The notes under the pieces: model-generated
The model's database searches: none
Seen by the model: only the letters and a program-made list of their open reading frames with translations
Told to the model about the DNA's origin: nothing
Assembly (NCBI GenBank): GCA_016125135.1
Contig: WGMJ01000021.1
Span: 1-37,349 of the forward strand
Length of the DNA stretch: 37,349 bases
Reading direction: 5' to 3'
From: Alphaproteobacteria bacterium
GTDB taxonomy: Bacteria; Pseudomonadota; Alphaproteobacteria; Micavibrionales; Micavibrionaceae
In this document: positions 23,777 through 33,084 of the stretch, piece by piece
Position numbering within the stretch: position 1 is the first letter of the stretch
Layout: each line of letters opens with the position of its first letter
Program-made: the position numbers and the translations under genes

Positions 23777-23804
23777 AATAAAATCCTGTTCAAAATATAG
23801 AGTT

Positions 23805-23840
23805 ATAAAAGAAAAACGGCCCGAAAGTTCGGGCCGTTTT
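23805..23840 (-). terminator. Strong rho-independent terminator after rpsO
   Basis: AAAACGGCCCGAA (23813-23825) and TTCGGGCCGTTTT (23828-23840) form a 13-bp GC-rich stem with a tiny loop. On the minus strand it is followed by TTTTTCTTTT. It closes the rimP-to-rpsO operon; the next minus-strand gene must use its own promoter in 23777-23812. Confidence 0.9.
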
Positions 23841-23850
23841 CTTGTTTTTC

Positions 23851-24120
23851 TTACTTACGCAGGCCAAGAGACTCAATGAGTTTCTGGTAGCGTGCGAAAT
23901 CTTTGCGCTTCAGGTAGTCAAGCAGTGAACGGCGCTTGGCAACCATTGTTAGAAGGCCGCGGCGGCTGTGAATGTCTTTTTTGTGAACATTCATGTGCGC
24001 TGAAAGTGACGCGATTTCTTCTGTGAGAATTGCGATCTGGACTTCAGGTGAGCCTGTGTCGCCTTCTTTAGTTTGGTATTTCTTGATAACTTCCGCTTTT
24101 TTTACGACTGATACCGACAT
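23851..24120 (-). CDS. rpsO: 30S ribosomal protein S15
   Basis: The 89-residue protein has the standard S15 sequence: [18 protein letters not shown], then [33 protein letters not shown], ending [12 protein letters not shown]. It binds the central domain of 16S rRNA. The length is exactly that of the family. It is the last gene of the rimP operon, 23 bases downstream of truB, and a strong terminator follows. Confidence 0.98.
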   Translation of the reverse strand: MSVSVVKKAEVIKKYQTKEGDTGSPEVQIAILTEEIASLSAHMNVHKKDIHSRRGLLTMVAKRRSLLDYLKRKDFARYQKLIESLGLRK

Positions 24121-24143
24121 CGGTTACTCCTTTGTTAAATAAG

Positions 24144-25055
24144 TTAAACGTTAAACACTCTGGCTGGTTTCACCGAAGGTCCGTCGAACGTGACAATAGC
24201 CACTGGCTTGCCATGTTCGTGGGCAATCGTTTCAGCGTATTCCGAGAAAGGGGTAAGGCGCGCGTAATCAGACCTACTGATAAACTGCAACACCTGACCG
24301 CGCCTCAGAAGGCCGGCTTCCCTGATATCTACGGCCAGTGCCGGGATGTCGTCCAGCACGGTCATCAGGGGAAGCAGAAACTGCTCAGGGGGGTATTCAT
24401 GGCGGTTTTTATCGAAAAAGTCCAGTGATATCGCATTTTTAAGCGAAAAATGGCCTACTTCCTCGCGGCAAAGGTAGGAAATATGGCCTTCTGTGCCTAA
24501 AGCATGGGCCAGATCACGCGCCAGCGAGCGGACATAGAAGCCTTTGCCGGAGGTCAGGCGCAGGGTGGTTTCGCTGCCTTTATTCTCTGTGATGACGAGG
24601 CTATCGACATAAACGGGGCGTTTTTGCATCTCAACTTCAACGCCTTCACGCGCGAGTTTGTATGCACGCTCGCCGTCAACCTTGATGGCGGAATATTGCG
24701 GCGGTGCCTGCATAATATCGCCCAGAAATTCTGGAATAATCTTTTCTATTTCTTCCTGCGTCGGAATTTTTGGCGAGGTGGCAATAATTTCGCCTTCGCG
24801 GTCATCGGTAGAGGTGCTCTCGCCCCATTTCACGGTGAAGAGATAGGTTTTGAAAGAATCCTGCATGAAATGCACGGCTTTTGTGGCTTCACCAAGGGCG
24901 AGGGGCAGTACACCTGAAGCCAGCGGGTCAAGCGTGCCGGCATGGCCGATTTTCAGCTTGCCGTATTGGGCTCTTAGCGTACGCTTGATTTGCGAGAGCG
25001 CGTCGTTCGAGCTGATATTCTCAGGCTTGTGAAGGTTGATCCAACCGTTGAGCAT
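24144..25055 (-). CDS. truB: tRNA pseudouridine(55) synthase TruB
   Basis: TruB makes pseudouridine 55 in the T loop of tRNAs. The 303-residue protein has the catalytic Asp D43 within GHAGTLDPLASGVLPLALGEATK, then YLFTVKWGESTSTDDREGE, and the RNA-binding YSAIKVDGERAYKLAREG and GFYVRSLARDLAHALGT segments. Its start overlaps none and lies two bases after the rbfA stop. The order rbfA-truB-rpsO is conserved. Confidence 0.96.
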   Translation of the reverse strand: MLNGWINLHKPENISSNDALSQIKRTLRAQYGKLKIGHAGTLDPLASGVLPLALGEATKAVHFMQDSFKTYLFTVKWGESTSTDDREGEIIATSPKIPTQEEIEKIIPEFLGDIMQAPPQYSAIKVDGERAYKLAREGVEVEMQKRPVYVDSLVITENKGSETTLRLTSGKGFYVRSLARDLAHALGTEGHISYLCREEVGHFSLKNAISLDFFDKNRHEYPPEQFLLPLMTVLDDIPALAVDIREAGLLRRGQVLQFISRSDYARLTPFSEYAETIAHEHGKPVAIVTFDGPSVKPARVFNV

Positions 25056-25057
25056 TG

Positions 25058-25429
25058 TTACTTATTGGCTTGTTGAATGAGATTGGCGATTTTTTCTGCG
25101 TAGCCGTAGCTGTCATCACTGATAAACTTGATGCGCGGCGTAAATTTAGTACGGATATGTTTGCCAATTTCTTTTGAAAACTCATGTGTTGCTTCATTCA
25201 GCGCGGGCAATACTTCATCCATATTGCGGCCGCCGAGCGTCATGATAAAGGCTGTTGCGTTCTTCATGTCGGGGCTAACACGCACTTCAGACACCGTAAT
25301 TTGTGAAGCAAGTTCGTAAAGGGCAGGGTCGGAGAAAGAGCCACGCTGCAAATGCTGTGCAATGACGTGCTTTACTTGCTCGCCAACGCGTAATTGCCTT
25401 TGTGATGGGCCGAGTTCTTTGCTGCGCAT
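25058..25429 (-). CDS. rbfA: 30S ribosome-binding factor RbfA
   Basis: The 123-residue protein is a KH-like cold-adaptation factor for 30S maturation. Visible family elements are RQLRVGEQVKHVIAQHLQRG, ITVSEVRVSPDMKNATAFI and ELSKEIGKHIRTKFTPRIKFISDDS-like text ending in YAEKIANLI (here EFSKEIGKHIRTKFTPRIKF). It starts 9 bases after infB. The N-terminal alpha helix and the APxLxF-type motif fit. Confidence 0.94.
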   Translation of the reverse strand: MRSKELGPSQRQLRVGEQVKHVIAQHLQRGSFSDPALYELASQITVSEVRVSPDMKNATAFIMTLGGRNMDEVLPALNEATHEFSKEIGKHIRTKFTPRIKFISDDSYGYAEKIANLIQQANK

Positions 25430-25438
25430 TGCGTTTCC

Positions 25439-28099
25439 TTACAGCGTGCGTGCTTCTGATACAACGTCGAAGCACTCGATGATATCGCCTTCGCGGATAT
25501 CCTCATAATTTTCAAAAGCCATACCGCATTCATTGCCTTCTTTTACTTCTTTCACTTCGTCTTTGAAGCGTTTCAGTGTTTTGAGCATGCCTTCATGGAT
25601 AACAACGTTGTCACGCAGCAGACGGACTTTCGACCCGCGCTTGACCATACCTGTTGTAACCATACAGCCAGCAATCTTACCGGCTTTCGTGATGTTGAAG
25701 ACCTGACGGATTTCAGCCTGACCGAGATACTCCTCGCGGATGGTTGGTGAAAGCATGCCGCCCAGAATGGCTTTAATATCATCAATGACATTATAGATGA
25801 TATTGTAGTAGCTGATATTCACGCCGTTCTTCTGTGCTTGATCACGGGCCTGTGCGTTTGCGCGCACGTTAAAGCCAATAACCATGGCGTTTGATGATTT
25901 CGCAAGCGTGATATCTGACTCTGTAATCCCGCCCACGCCTGTATGGATAACGCGCACACCAATTTCGCTGCTGTCTTCTGCGAGTTTGGTAACGGAACCG
26001 ACAATAGCTTCCAACGAACCATGCACGTCTGCTTTAACGATAACCTGCAGTTCTTTCTTGTTACTGTCTTTTGCCTGTGCAAGAAGCGCCTCGAACGATT
26101 TCGTACCTGTACCGATAACAGCAGCCGCTTCGCGTTTCTTGCTGATACGGTGGTCGGCAATGTTACGGGCTTTTGCTTCGTCTTCAACAACGACAAGGCG
26201 GTCACCGGCTTCAGGTGTACCGGCAAGACCGAGCACCTCAACAGGTTGGCCCGGCAACGCTTGTGGGATTTGCTGGCCTTTATCATTAACAAGCGCACGC
26301 ACGCGGCCTGTTTCAGCGCCAACAACAAAAATATCGCCGATTTTGAGTGTACCTTTTTCAACAAGAACAGTTGCAACAGAACCGCGGCCTTGCTCGAGCT
26401 TCGCTTCTACAACAGTACCGACAGCCTGGCGCTCAGGATTTGCTTTCAGGTCAAGCACTTCGGCTTGCAGTAGAACGGCTTCGATCAGTTTGTCGAGGTT
26501 CATACGCTTCTTCGCAGAAACCTCAACTGCTTGCGTATCACCGCCCATATCTTCGATGATAACTTCGTGCTGCAGAAGGTCCTGCTTCACTTTCATCGGA
26601 TTGGCATCGGGTAGGTCAATTTTGTTGATGGCAACAATCATCGGTACTTTAGCGGCCTTGGCGTGGTTAATCGCCTCGATTGTTTGCGGCATAATACTGT
26701 CGTTTGCAGCAACAACCAGAATAACGATATCCGTTACGTTTGCACCGCGTGCGCGCATTTCAGAGAAAGCCGCGTGGCCCGGTGTATCAAGGAATGTTAC
26801 TTTGGCACCACTCTCGAGCGTTACTTGATAAGCGCCGATATGCTGGGTAATGCCACCTGCCTCGCGCGATACAACGTCTGTTGAACGAAGCGCATCAAGC
26901 AGAGATGTTTTACCGTGGTCAACGTGGCCCATAACAGTCACAATTGGCGGGCGTGATTGCAGATTTTCATCTGTATCTATATCGCCTTCGATACCTTCTT
27001 CAATGTCTGACTCGGTTACACGCTTAACTTTGTGACCAAACTCCATGACTAAAAGTTCAGCCGTATCAGCATCAATCACCTGGTTGATTGTTGCCATTAC
27101 ACCCATACGCATGAGCGCTTTGATAACATCTGGCGCGCGTTCTGTCATACGGTTTGCAAGTTCTTGCACTGTAATTGTTTCAGGCAATGTTACTTCACGG
27201 AAAACTTTTGCAGCTGCCTCTTTTGGTTTACCAGCAGCGGCACGGGCTTTTTCACGTTTGCGGCGAACGGCAGCAAGCGACTGGTTGCGCTCACGCTCGT
27301 ATTGTTCGTTGAGGACCTGATTAACGGTCAGTTTTCCGCCACGGAAGAAGGCTGCGTTATTATTATCATCATCACGCTCGTTCTTCTTGTTCGCGCCACC
27401 ACGCTTTAGGCGGTCACGGTAGCTTGTGCCGTCATCATCATCAGTTGCAGCGCGTCCGCCGGTTGTTGGTGCGGGGCGGCCCGGAATTTTAACGACAGGC
27501 GCTTCGTAAGAAGGGGCCTCGCGCACAACACGTGAACCTACACGCGGGCCGCTTTGTTGTGGCTGCTGTGCAGCTTTGGCAGCTTCTGCTTCTGCAGCAC
27601 GGGCATTCGCTTTTTCAAGCTCTTCAACTTCTTGTTTGAGCTGCTCGACTTTTGAAAGCTTGCCGATTTGCGTATCAGGCTTTTCTTCTACTGCGTCAGA
27701 AGCCTGTCTTGTTTTTTCTTCTTCAAGCGCCTTCTGCAGTGCTTTCAGGCGGTTGTCGCGCTCTTCGGTGCTGAGGCTTTGCGCAGCTTGTTCGGCAGCG
27801 GTAAGCGGTGTTTGGGGGGCGGCTTGCTGCTGTTCTGTTGTAACAACAGGGGCTGCTTGCTCGGGCGTTTTAATAGGGCCGGCACCACGTGTACGACGAA
27901 CTTCAACGGCAACTGTTCTGCTACGGCCACCGGAGAGTTTCTGGTTGGCTTGCAGAAGGGCCGAACCTTTCAGGCTCAGCGTACCGCTTTTTTTATCGGA
28001 TGGGGAGGATGTTTCAGGCGCGTCAGAGCTTCCTGCAGGCGGTTTTTTACCGCCTCCCAGGCTTAGGGTTTTCTTACCGTTATTGCTCGTATCGGCCAT
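25439..28099 (-). CDS. infB: Translation initiation factor IF-2
   Basis: IF-2 is the GTPase that brings initiator tRNA to the 30S subunit. The 886-residue protein has a long, charged and low-complexity N-terminus (residues 1-300, with coiled-coil-like [17 protein letters not shown] at about 159-175), an IF2_N module at about 302-352, then the G domain with P-loop GHVDHGKT at 391-398, DTPGH and NKIDLP, followed by the beta-barrel domains and the C2 tRNA-binding domain ending in [12 protein letters not shown]. The N-terminal region gives spurious long frames on the opposite strand. It follows nusA directly by 13 bases. Confidence 0.97.
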   Translation of the reverse strand: MADTSNNGKKTLSLGGGKKPPAGSSDAPETSSPSDKKSGTLSLKGSALLQANQKLSGGRSRTVAVEVRRTRGAGPIKTPEQAAPVVTTEQQQAAPQTPLTAAEQAAQSLSTEERDNRLKALQKALEEEKTRQASDAVEEKPDTQIGKLSKVEQLKQEVEELEKANARAAEAEAAKAAQQPQQSGPRVGSRVVREAPSYEAPVVKIPGRPAPTTGGRAATDDDDGTSYRDRLKRGGANKKNERDDDNNNAAFFRGGKLTVNQVLNEQYERERNQSLAAVRRKREKARAAAGKPKEAAAKVFREVTLPETITVQELANRMTERAPDVIKALMRMGVMATINQVIDADTAELLVMEFGHKVKRVTESDIEEGIEGDIDTDENLQSRPPIVTVMGHVDHGKTSLLDALRSTDVVSREAGGITQHIGAYQVTLESGAKVTFLDTPGHAAFSEMRARGANVTDIVILVVAANDSIMPQTIEAINHAKAAKVPMIVAINKIDLPDANPMKVKQDLLQHEVIIEDMGGDTQAVEVSAKKRMNLDKLIEAVLLQAEVLDLKANPERQAVGTVVEAKLEQGRGSVATVLVEKGTLKIGDIFVVGAETGRVRALVNDKGQQIPQALPGQPVEVLGLAGTPEAGDRLVVVEDEAKARNIADHRISKKREAAAVIGTGTKSFEALLAQAKDSNKKELQVIVKADVHGSLEAIVGSVTKLAEDSSEIGVRVIHTGVGGITESDITLAKSSNAMVIGFNVRANAQARDQAQKNGVNISYYNIIYNVIDDIKAILGGMLSPTIREEYLGQAEIRQVFNITKAGKIAGCMVTTGMVKRGSKVRLLRDNVVIHEGMLKTLKRFKDEVKEVKEGNECGMAFENYEDIREGDIIECFDVVSEARTL

Positions 28100-28112
28100 T
28101 CCATCTCCTTAC

Positions 28113-29642
28113 TTAAGCGACTGCTGCTTCATCAGCAGAGTCTTGATTTTCTTCATCGGCGAACCAATGTGCACGTGCAGCCATAATCATCTTCTCGGCA
28201 GCTTGCATGCTCATTTGTTCAGCGCCTAGTATTTCTACGAGTTCATCTGTTGCCAGATCAGCCAGATCATCACGTGATTTAACACCTTTTTCAGCGAGTG
28301 TAATCACCTGGTCTTGTGTCAGGCCTTCCATTGAAAGTAGATCTTCCTGAATGCCCAGTGCTTTCTTCTGTGCTTCGAACTTCTCGGCTTTAGCGGTCAA
28401 CCAGTTTTGTGCACGGTTTTGCAACTCGGCAGCAACCTCTTCGTTGAAACCTTCAATGCGGATCAGTTCACTCACATCTTCCTGTACAATCTCTTCAACT
28501 GTTTTGAAGCCCTCAGCCACAAGAAGCTGCGCAATAACTTCATCAACATCGAGCGCTTCGATAAAGAGCGCTGATTTCGTACGGAATTCTTCTGCGCGGC
28601 GTTTGGATTCTTCTTCTTCGGTTAAGATATCGATATCCCAACCGATGAGGATTGAGGCAAGACGCACGTTCTGACCACGGCGACCGATCGCAAGGCTCAG
28701 CTGGTCATCAGGCACAACAACATCAAGCTTTTTCTTGTCTTCATCAAAAACAACTTTGCTCACATCAGCTGGTGCAAGCGCGTTTACAACAAACGTTGCG
28801 AAGTCGGTTGACCACGGCACGATATCGATTTTCTCACCTTGTAGTTCACCCACAACAGCTTGAACACGAGAACCGCGCATACCCACACAAGCACCAACAG
28901 GGTCGATGCTGCCTTCGCGGGCATATACGGCGATTTTCGCGCGTGACCCTGGGTCACGGGCTACGGATTTGATCTCGATAAGGCCTTCATAGATTTCAGG
29001 CACTTCTTGTGTGAAGAGCGCTGCCATAAAGCCAGGGTGTGTACGTGAAATAAAGATCTGCGGACCACGACCTTCACGGCGTACATCGTAGATGTAGGCG
29101 CGGATACGGTCACCGTTCTTGATGTTTTCACGGGGGATACATTCGTCGCGGCGCAGAATAGCTTCGGCACGGCCTAGATCAACCGTTACGTTGCCGTATT
29201 CAACGCGCTTCACAACGCCGCTGATGATTTCACCAACACGGTCTTTGAATTCGTCAAATTGTTTCTCGCGTTCTGCATCACGGATTTTCTGTACAATTAC
29301 CTGTTTTGCAGTTTGCGCAGAAATGCGGCCGTAATCGAAAGACGGAAGTTCATCAATCAGGAACTCACCAAGGGCTGCGTCTTTTTTCTCGCGTTTTGCT
29401 TGTTGCAGTGTAATTTGTGCCGCTTCGTTATCAATCAGGTCAGGCTCACGCACTTCGCGGTAGCGGCGCAGTGTTACAGCACCTGTTCTGCGGTCAATCG
29501 TTGCGCGGATATCATAATCGTAACCGTATTTGCTGCGGCCCGCTTTTTGGTAGGCTTCTTCCAAAGCACCGTAAACAATCTCGAGGTCGATCCCTTTTTC
29601 GCGGGCGACGTTCTCAACGATTTGGCGAATTTCACTTAGCAT
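28113..29642 (-). CDS. nusA: Transcription termination/antitermination factor NusA
   Basis: The 509-residue protein has the NusA N-terminal domain (LEEAYQKAGRSKYGYDYDIRATIDRRTG), an S1 domain with GEIISGVVKRVEYGNVTVDLGRAEAILRRDE, KH1 (GSIDPVGACVGMRGSRVQAVVGELQGEKIDIVPW), KH2 (LAIGRRGQNVRLASILIGWDIDI) and C-terminal acidic helix-hairpin repeats as in alphaproteobacterial NusA. It couples RNA polymerase to pausing, termination and antitermination. It starts two bases after rimP. No ylxR gene lies between it and infB. Confidence 0.96.
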   Translation of the reverse strand: MLSEIRQIVENVAREKGIDLEIVYGALEEAYQKAGRSKYGYDYDIRATIDRRTGAVTLRRYREVREPDLIDNEAAQITLQQAKREKKDAALGEFLIDELPSFDYGRISAQTAKQVIVQKIRDAEREKQFDEFKDRVGEIISGVVKRVEYGNVTVDLGRAEAILRRDECIPRENIKNGDRIRAYIYDVRREGRGPQIFISRTHPGFMAALFTQEVPEIYEGLIEIKSVARDPGSRAKIAVYAREGSIDPVGACVGMRGSRVQAVVGELQGEKIDIVPWSTDFATFVVNALAPADVSKVVFDEDKKKLDVVVPDDQLSLAIGRRGQNVRLASILIGWDIDILTEEEESKRRAEEFRTKSALFIEALDVDEVIAQLLVAEGFKTVEEIVQEDVSELIRIEGFNEEVAAELQNRAQNWLTAKAEKFEAQKKALGIQEDLLSMEGLTQDQVITLAEKGVKSRDDLADLATDELVEILGAEQMSMQAAEKMIMAARAHWFADEENQDSADEAAVA

Positions 29643-29644
29643 GA

Positions 29645-30178
29645 CTACATAGCTCCTTCTGTGAGTTCTATAACCGGTAATTTTTCTTTTGTTGCCGCAA
29701 GCAGCGCATCGCTCATTACCAGCTTGGCATTCGCAATATTCTCTATAGGCATTTCAATACAGTTCCCATCTGGATTTGCAAGCACAATATTGTTTTCATT
29801 GGCATTTTTTATGATGCCTTGAAAACGCTTCTGGCCGGATGCGGCAGGAACATCCAGCTCGACCTTGGCCTCGAACCCCGTAAACCGCATAAAATCGGTT
29901 GCGCGGGTAAGGGGGCGGTCAATGCCGGGCGAGCTGACTTCCAGCCTGTAAGCGCTTGCCAGCGGATCTTCTACATCCAGCAGGGGCGATATATTACGGC
30001 TGATCAGCGTGCACTCATCGAGGCTTATACGGCCTGTTTCAGGGTTTTCAGCCATAATCTGCAAGGCCTGGCCTGACTGGTCGCTATAAAGCTTCACACG
30101 CACAAGCGCATAGCCCATGCCTTCAATGGCTGGCTCAATGATCCTGTGTATCCGTGCTTCCAGAGCGCTCTCGCGCAT
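29645..30178 (-). CDS. rimP: Ribosome maturation factor RimP
   Basis: The start is chosen at ATG 30178 (MRESALEARI...), giving 177 residues. An in-frame Met 16 codons earlier lies in a terminator hairpin, and AAGGA at 30186-30190 sits seven bases before the chosen ATG. RimP family features are RIIEPAIEGMGYALVRVKLY, SLDECTLISRNISPLLDVEDPLASAYRLEVSSPGIDRPLTRATDFMRFTGFEAKVEL and ENNIVL. It aids assembly of the 30S subunit. It opens the rimP-nusA-infB-rbfA-truB-rpsO operon. Confidence 0.93.
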   Translation of the reverse strand: MRESALEARIHRIIEPAIEGMGYALVRVKLYSDQSGQALQIMAENPETGRISLDECTLISRNISPLLDVEDPLASAYRLEVSSPGIDRPLTRATDFMRFTGFEAKVELDVPAASGQKRFQGIIKNANENNIVLANPDGNCIEMPIENIANAKLVMSDALLAATKEKLPVIELTEGAM

Positions 30179-30200
30179 CGCTTTATCCTTTTCAGGTAAC

Positions 30201-30227
30201 AAAAAAGGCGGACCTTTTGGGTCCACC
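30201..30227 (-). terminator. Rho-independent terminator after trmB, before rimP
   Basis: On the minus strand GGTGGACC pairs with GGTCCGCC (one G-T) across a short AAA-rich loop, followed by TTTTTTG. It separates the trmB/metK transcripts from the rimP operon and is only about 22 bases before the rimP ATG, so it may also act as a leader attenuator. Confidence 0.75.
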
Positions 30228-30282
30228 CTTATTGAATTCTGGGTTATAGTCTAAGGGAAATATACGGTTTTTTACAACAAAA

Positions 30283-31035
30283 TCAAGTTTTTTTCGTGAA
30301 AACCATATAAACCTGCGTCCGCCCCTCTGATTTCCCCCAGGCTTCATAGCGTGTTTCCCGCCAATTCTCTGGCATTTGAGCCCTGTTTTTGGGGTTTGTG
30401 GCCTCTACAAGCTGTGGGTGGGCCTCGGCATGCTTGCCCATCCAGTCAGCGAGATCTGCCACGTCTGTTGTCATCATTAAAAATCCATCGGGCTTCAGAA
30501 CACGGACAAATATTTCCATATTATTTTTATTGACCATACGGCGGTCGAAATGGCGGCGCTTGGGCCATGGGTCAGGGTTTAAAATGTAGATCCCATCAAG
30601 TGAATTATCCTGTAGCGCTTTTAGTACACTTAGCGCATCACCATTATGCAGGCGTAAATTATAGGTGGTCCTGTCTTTGATATGTTTGAGTAGTGCCGCT
30701 GTCCCGTTTAAAAATATTTCAGCGCCAATATAACCAAAGGTCGGATGTTCTTCTGTGCGGTAAGCAAGATGTTCACCAGCGCCGTAACCAATCTCCATAA
30801 AATATTTCTCGTAAGGCTTATCAAAAAGTGCAGCGGGTAGAAGTGCTTTTTCTTTCAACAGCTTTTCATGCGGCACGGAAAGTTGCGGCAGTAAAGTATC
30901 CAGCAGGCTTTGCTGGAAAGCCCTTATCGGCTTGCCCTTTTTGCGCCCGAAAACGCGTTCTTTAAGTGTCTGGATATCCATGCCTAGATATATATCGTCA
31001 AGAAACGGAATTAGGAAGTCTTGATTGCGGGCCAT
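30283..31035 (-). CDS. trmB: tRNA (guanine-N7-)-methyltransferase TrmB
   Basis: TrmB methylates G46 in the variable loop of tRNA with SAM. Diagnostic sequences are GRKKGKPIRAFQQSLLDTLLPQL at the start of the fold, YFMEIGYGAGEHLAYR (SAM-binding Gly-rich loop), YNLRLHNGDAL, and NPDPWPKRRHFDRRMVN (catalytic PDPWPK-(K/R)-R-H motif). The first Met at 31035 gives 250 residues and overlaps the upstream gene by 38 bases. An internal ATG at 30981 (MDIQTLKERV) gives 232 residues, removes the overlap, and better fits family length; both ribosome sites are weak. Confidence 0.93.
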   Translation of the reverse strand: MARNQDFLIPFLDDIYLGMDIQTLKERVFGRKKGKPIRAFQQSLLDTLLPQLSVPHEKLLKEKALLPAALFDKPYEKYFMEIGYGAGEHLAYRTEEHPTFGYIGAEIFLNGTAALLKHIKDRTTYNLRLHNGDALSVLKALQDNSLDGIYILNPDPWPKRRHFDRRMVNKNNMEIFVRVLKPDGFLMMTTDVADLADWMGKHAEAHPQLVEATNPKNRAQMPENWRETRYEAWGKSEGRTQVYMVFTKKT

Positions 31036-31807
31036 CAGGCTTCACGCGTGTGCCGTTTTGAATAAACCAGTTTCCGCTGTTCCAGTCATTTATCTCAGAC
31101 GGCTCCTTATAACGCAGGTCGAGGCGGATATAACCAATCCCTGCCCATGGGACGGAGATATTGATACTGCGGAAGAATTCCCCGAGAGATGGTAATTCAT
31201 AGCTTGCAGGAAGAAGTTCTGCAATTTCCGCGCGTGTCAGGTTTGTCTCAAGATCAATTTGCATGATTGTGCTTTCGCGGCCCATTTTGTCCCATACAAG
31301 CTCGAACTTGGGCTGGCACAAACGGCGTTGCTTCATATCATCTTGCGCTGTTGCGGGCAGGGTAAAGAGCCAGCGTGATTTCTCAGGGTCATATTCGGGT
31401 GAGGCAGGGTAGTCATACAACATTGTTTTAGCGGCGAGAATGTTCACGCTGTCTGCCCAATCTTTCGGTGTAATGGTTTTATCCGGCACAATAATGCCCG
31501 TATGGTCGACAGCAATAATATGGGCGTATAGTTTTTCAGCCGCTTCCACAAGAGTCATCGCGCAATCTTGCTTTACAGGGCTTTGCAACAGGCTCTGCGG
31601 TAGGGGAGTGTTACCAAGTGTGATGCTGGCGGCCCGCGTATTATCCTCCAGCATAAAGCTTGTGCTGGGCGTTAGATCGGGTGCAGAGGCAAGCGTAAAG
31701 CGATTATGCTGTGCTTCTATTTGCGAGCTGCGGAGGAGTGTTTGCAATGCTTTAAAGGCTTCTTCACTCTCTTTGACCGATTTTGGAAGCGTATAAAGAA
31801 GCGTCAC
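30998..31807 (-). CDS. Hypothetical protein between metK and trmB
   Basis: I do not recognise this 269-residue protein. It has no signal peptide or transmembrane helix. It has several DLxT/LxxL helices and a Trp-rich C-terminal half (SINISVPWAGIGYIRLDLR, DWNSGNWFIQNGTR) that looks like mixed alpha/beta. It starts three bases after the metK stop and runs 38 bases into trmB by the longest trmB frame, so it is certainly co-transcribed. The codon use matches its neighbours. It may be a lineage-specific gene in an otherwise conserved operon. Confidence 0.75.
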   Translation of the reverse strand: MTLLYTLPKSVKESEEAFKALQTLLRSSQIEAQHNRFTLASAPDLTPSTSFMLEDNTRAASITLGNTPLPQSLLQSPVKQDCAMTLVEAAEKLYAHIIAVDHTGIIVPDKTITPKDWADSVNILAAKTMLYDYPASPEYDPEKSRWLFTLPATAQDDMKQRRLCQPKFELVWDKMGRESTIMQIDLETNLTRAEIAELLPASYELPSLGEFFRSINISVPWAGIGYIRLDLRYKEPSEINDWNSGNWFIQNGTRVKPDGPQSRLPNSVS

Positions 31808-31810
31808 GGA

Positions 31811-32986
31811 TTAGCCAAGCGCTTTGCGTAACGGCTCAACGAGGTCTGTTTGTTCCCAGCTGAAACCGCCATCGGCCTCCGGCTTGCGGCCAAAGTGACC
31901 GTAAGAGGCTGTGCGGCCGTAAATAGGGCGGTTGAGTTTCAGATGTTCGCGAATGCCGCGCGGGCTTAAATCCATCAGCTTCACAAGTGCGCCCGCGATT
32001 TTGTCTTCGGGTGCTTTGCCTGTGCCGTAAGTACTCACATAAACCGAAAGTGGCTTTGAAACACCAATTGCATAGGAAACCTGAATAAGGCATGTCTCGG
32101 CATAGCCAGCCGCAACAACATTCTTGGCAAGGTAACGTGCGGCGTATGCGGCCGAGCGATCAACTTTCGTTGGGTCTTTACCCGAGAACGCGCCACCACC
32201 ATGCGGGGCTGAGCCGCCGTAATTATCAACGATGATTTTGCGGCCCGTTAAGCCTGTATCACCAACGGGGCCGCCAATGACGAAACGGCCTGTTGGGTTC
32301 ACGTAAAACTCATCTTCAGGCGGCATCCAACCTGCAGGCAGAATTTTTTCAACATAGGGGCGTACAAGCTCTTTCATGTCTTTCTGGCTCAGGCCTTCGA
32401 TATGCTGGTGTGAAACAACAACAGATGTTGCGCGCACGGGTTTGCCCTCACGATACTCAAGACTCACTTGTGATTTAGCATCAGGCTGCAGCTGTTTAAT
32501 CCCGCCATGCCGTGCTGTTGCAAGACTATGGAGAATTTCGTGAGAATAAAAAATAGGAGCGGGCATTAGCTCGGGTGTTTCGTTACAGGCATAGCCGAAC
32601 ATAATCCCCTGGTCGCCCGCGCCTTCGTCTTTGTCACCTGCGGAGTCAACGCCAACCGCGATATCAACAGATTGCTGGTGAGCGCGTACTTCAACTTCAA
32701 TATCTTTCCAGTGAAAGTCTTCTTGCTCATAGCCGATCTTCTTCACTGTTTCGCGGGCAATCTGTTCCATATCCGCCTGTGTGACGGGTTTGTCACTCCG
32801 TGTTTCACCAAAGATGCCAACGTAGCCTGTTGTGGCGACTGTTTCGATGGCAACGCGTGCGTATGGATCTTGCGCAAGATAGCGATCAAGGATTGCGTCT
32901 GACACCTGATCGCAAAGTTTGTCGGGGTGACCTTCTGAAACGGATTCAGAGGTGAAGATAAAATTCTTGGGGCCAAAGGCTGCCAT
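31811..32986 (-). CDS. metK: S-adenosylmethionine synthetase
   Basis: MetK makes SAM from methionine and ATP. The start is set at ATG 32986 ([15 protein letters not shown]...), 391 residues, because AGGAG lies six bases upstream (32993-32997); the first in-frame Met 10 codons earlier overlaps that site. Motifs are [30 protein letters not shown] (methionine/ATP signature) and [23 protein letters not shown] (the [15 protein letters not shown] signature). It sits in front of a protein of unknown function and trmB, which uses SAM. A 9-bp hairpin lies in its leader. Confidence 0.97.
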   Translation of the reverse strand: MAAFGPKNFIFTSESVSEGHPDKLCDQVSDAILDRYLAQDPYARVAIETVATTGYVGIFGETRSDKPVTQADMEQIARETVKKIGYEQEDFHWKDIEVEVRAHQQSVDIAVGVDSAGDKDEGAGDQGIMFGYACNETPELMPAPIFYSHEILHSLATARHGGIKQLQPDAKSQVSLEYREGKPVRATSVVVSHQHIEGLSQKDMKELVRPYVEKILPAGWMPPEDEFYVNPTGRFVIGGPVGDTGLTGRKIIVDNYGGSAPHGGGAFSGKDPTKVDRSAAYAARYLAKNVVAAGYAETCLIQVSYAIGVSKPLSVYVSTYGTGKAPEDKIAGALVKLMDLSPRGIREHLKLNRPIYGRTASYGHFGRKPEADGGFSWEQTDLVEPLRKALG

Positions 32987-32992
32987 AATAAG

Positions 32993-32997
32993 CTCCT
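32993..32997 (-). promoter_or_regulatory. metK ribosome binding site
   Basis: AGGAG on the minus strand, six bases before ATG 32986. It selects this start over the upstream in-frame Met at 33016. Confidence 0.7.
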
Positions 32998-33027
32998 GAA
33001 ATATGAAGAAACGCAAAGAATAATGCC

Positions 33028-33052
33028 CTAAAAGGATAAACGCTCCTTTTAG
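33028..33052 (-). promoter_or_regulatory. Hairpin in the metK leader
   Basis: On the minus strand CTAAAAGGA pairs with TCCTTTTAG (9 bp, 7-base loop), 41 bases before the metK ATG. There is no T tract, so it is not a terminator. It could be a regulatory leader element, but I cannot match it to a known SAM riboswitch class. Confidence 0.35.
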
Positions 33053-33084
33053 AAAATCAACCTTATTCCTGCATAAACAGAAGT

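Noticed and set aside
25884-26828. 314-residue open frame on the plus strand
   Set aside because: Antisense to the conserved GTPase and barrel part of infB; Ser/Thr/Arg-rich with no motif.
27576-28229. 217-residue open frame on the plus strand
   Set aside because: Antisense to the low-complexity infB N-terminus and the end of nusA; typical codon shadow.
32987-33060. Known SAM riboswitch upstream of metK
   Set aside because: The leader has only one simple hairpin and lacks the pseudoknot or conserved cores of SAM-I, SAM-II or SAM/SAH that I know.
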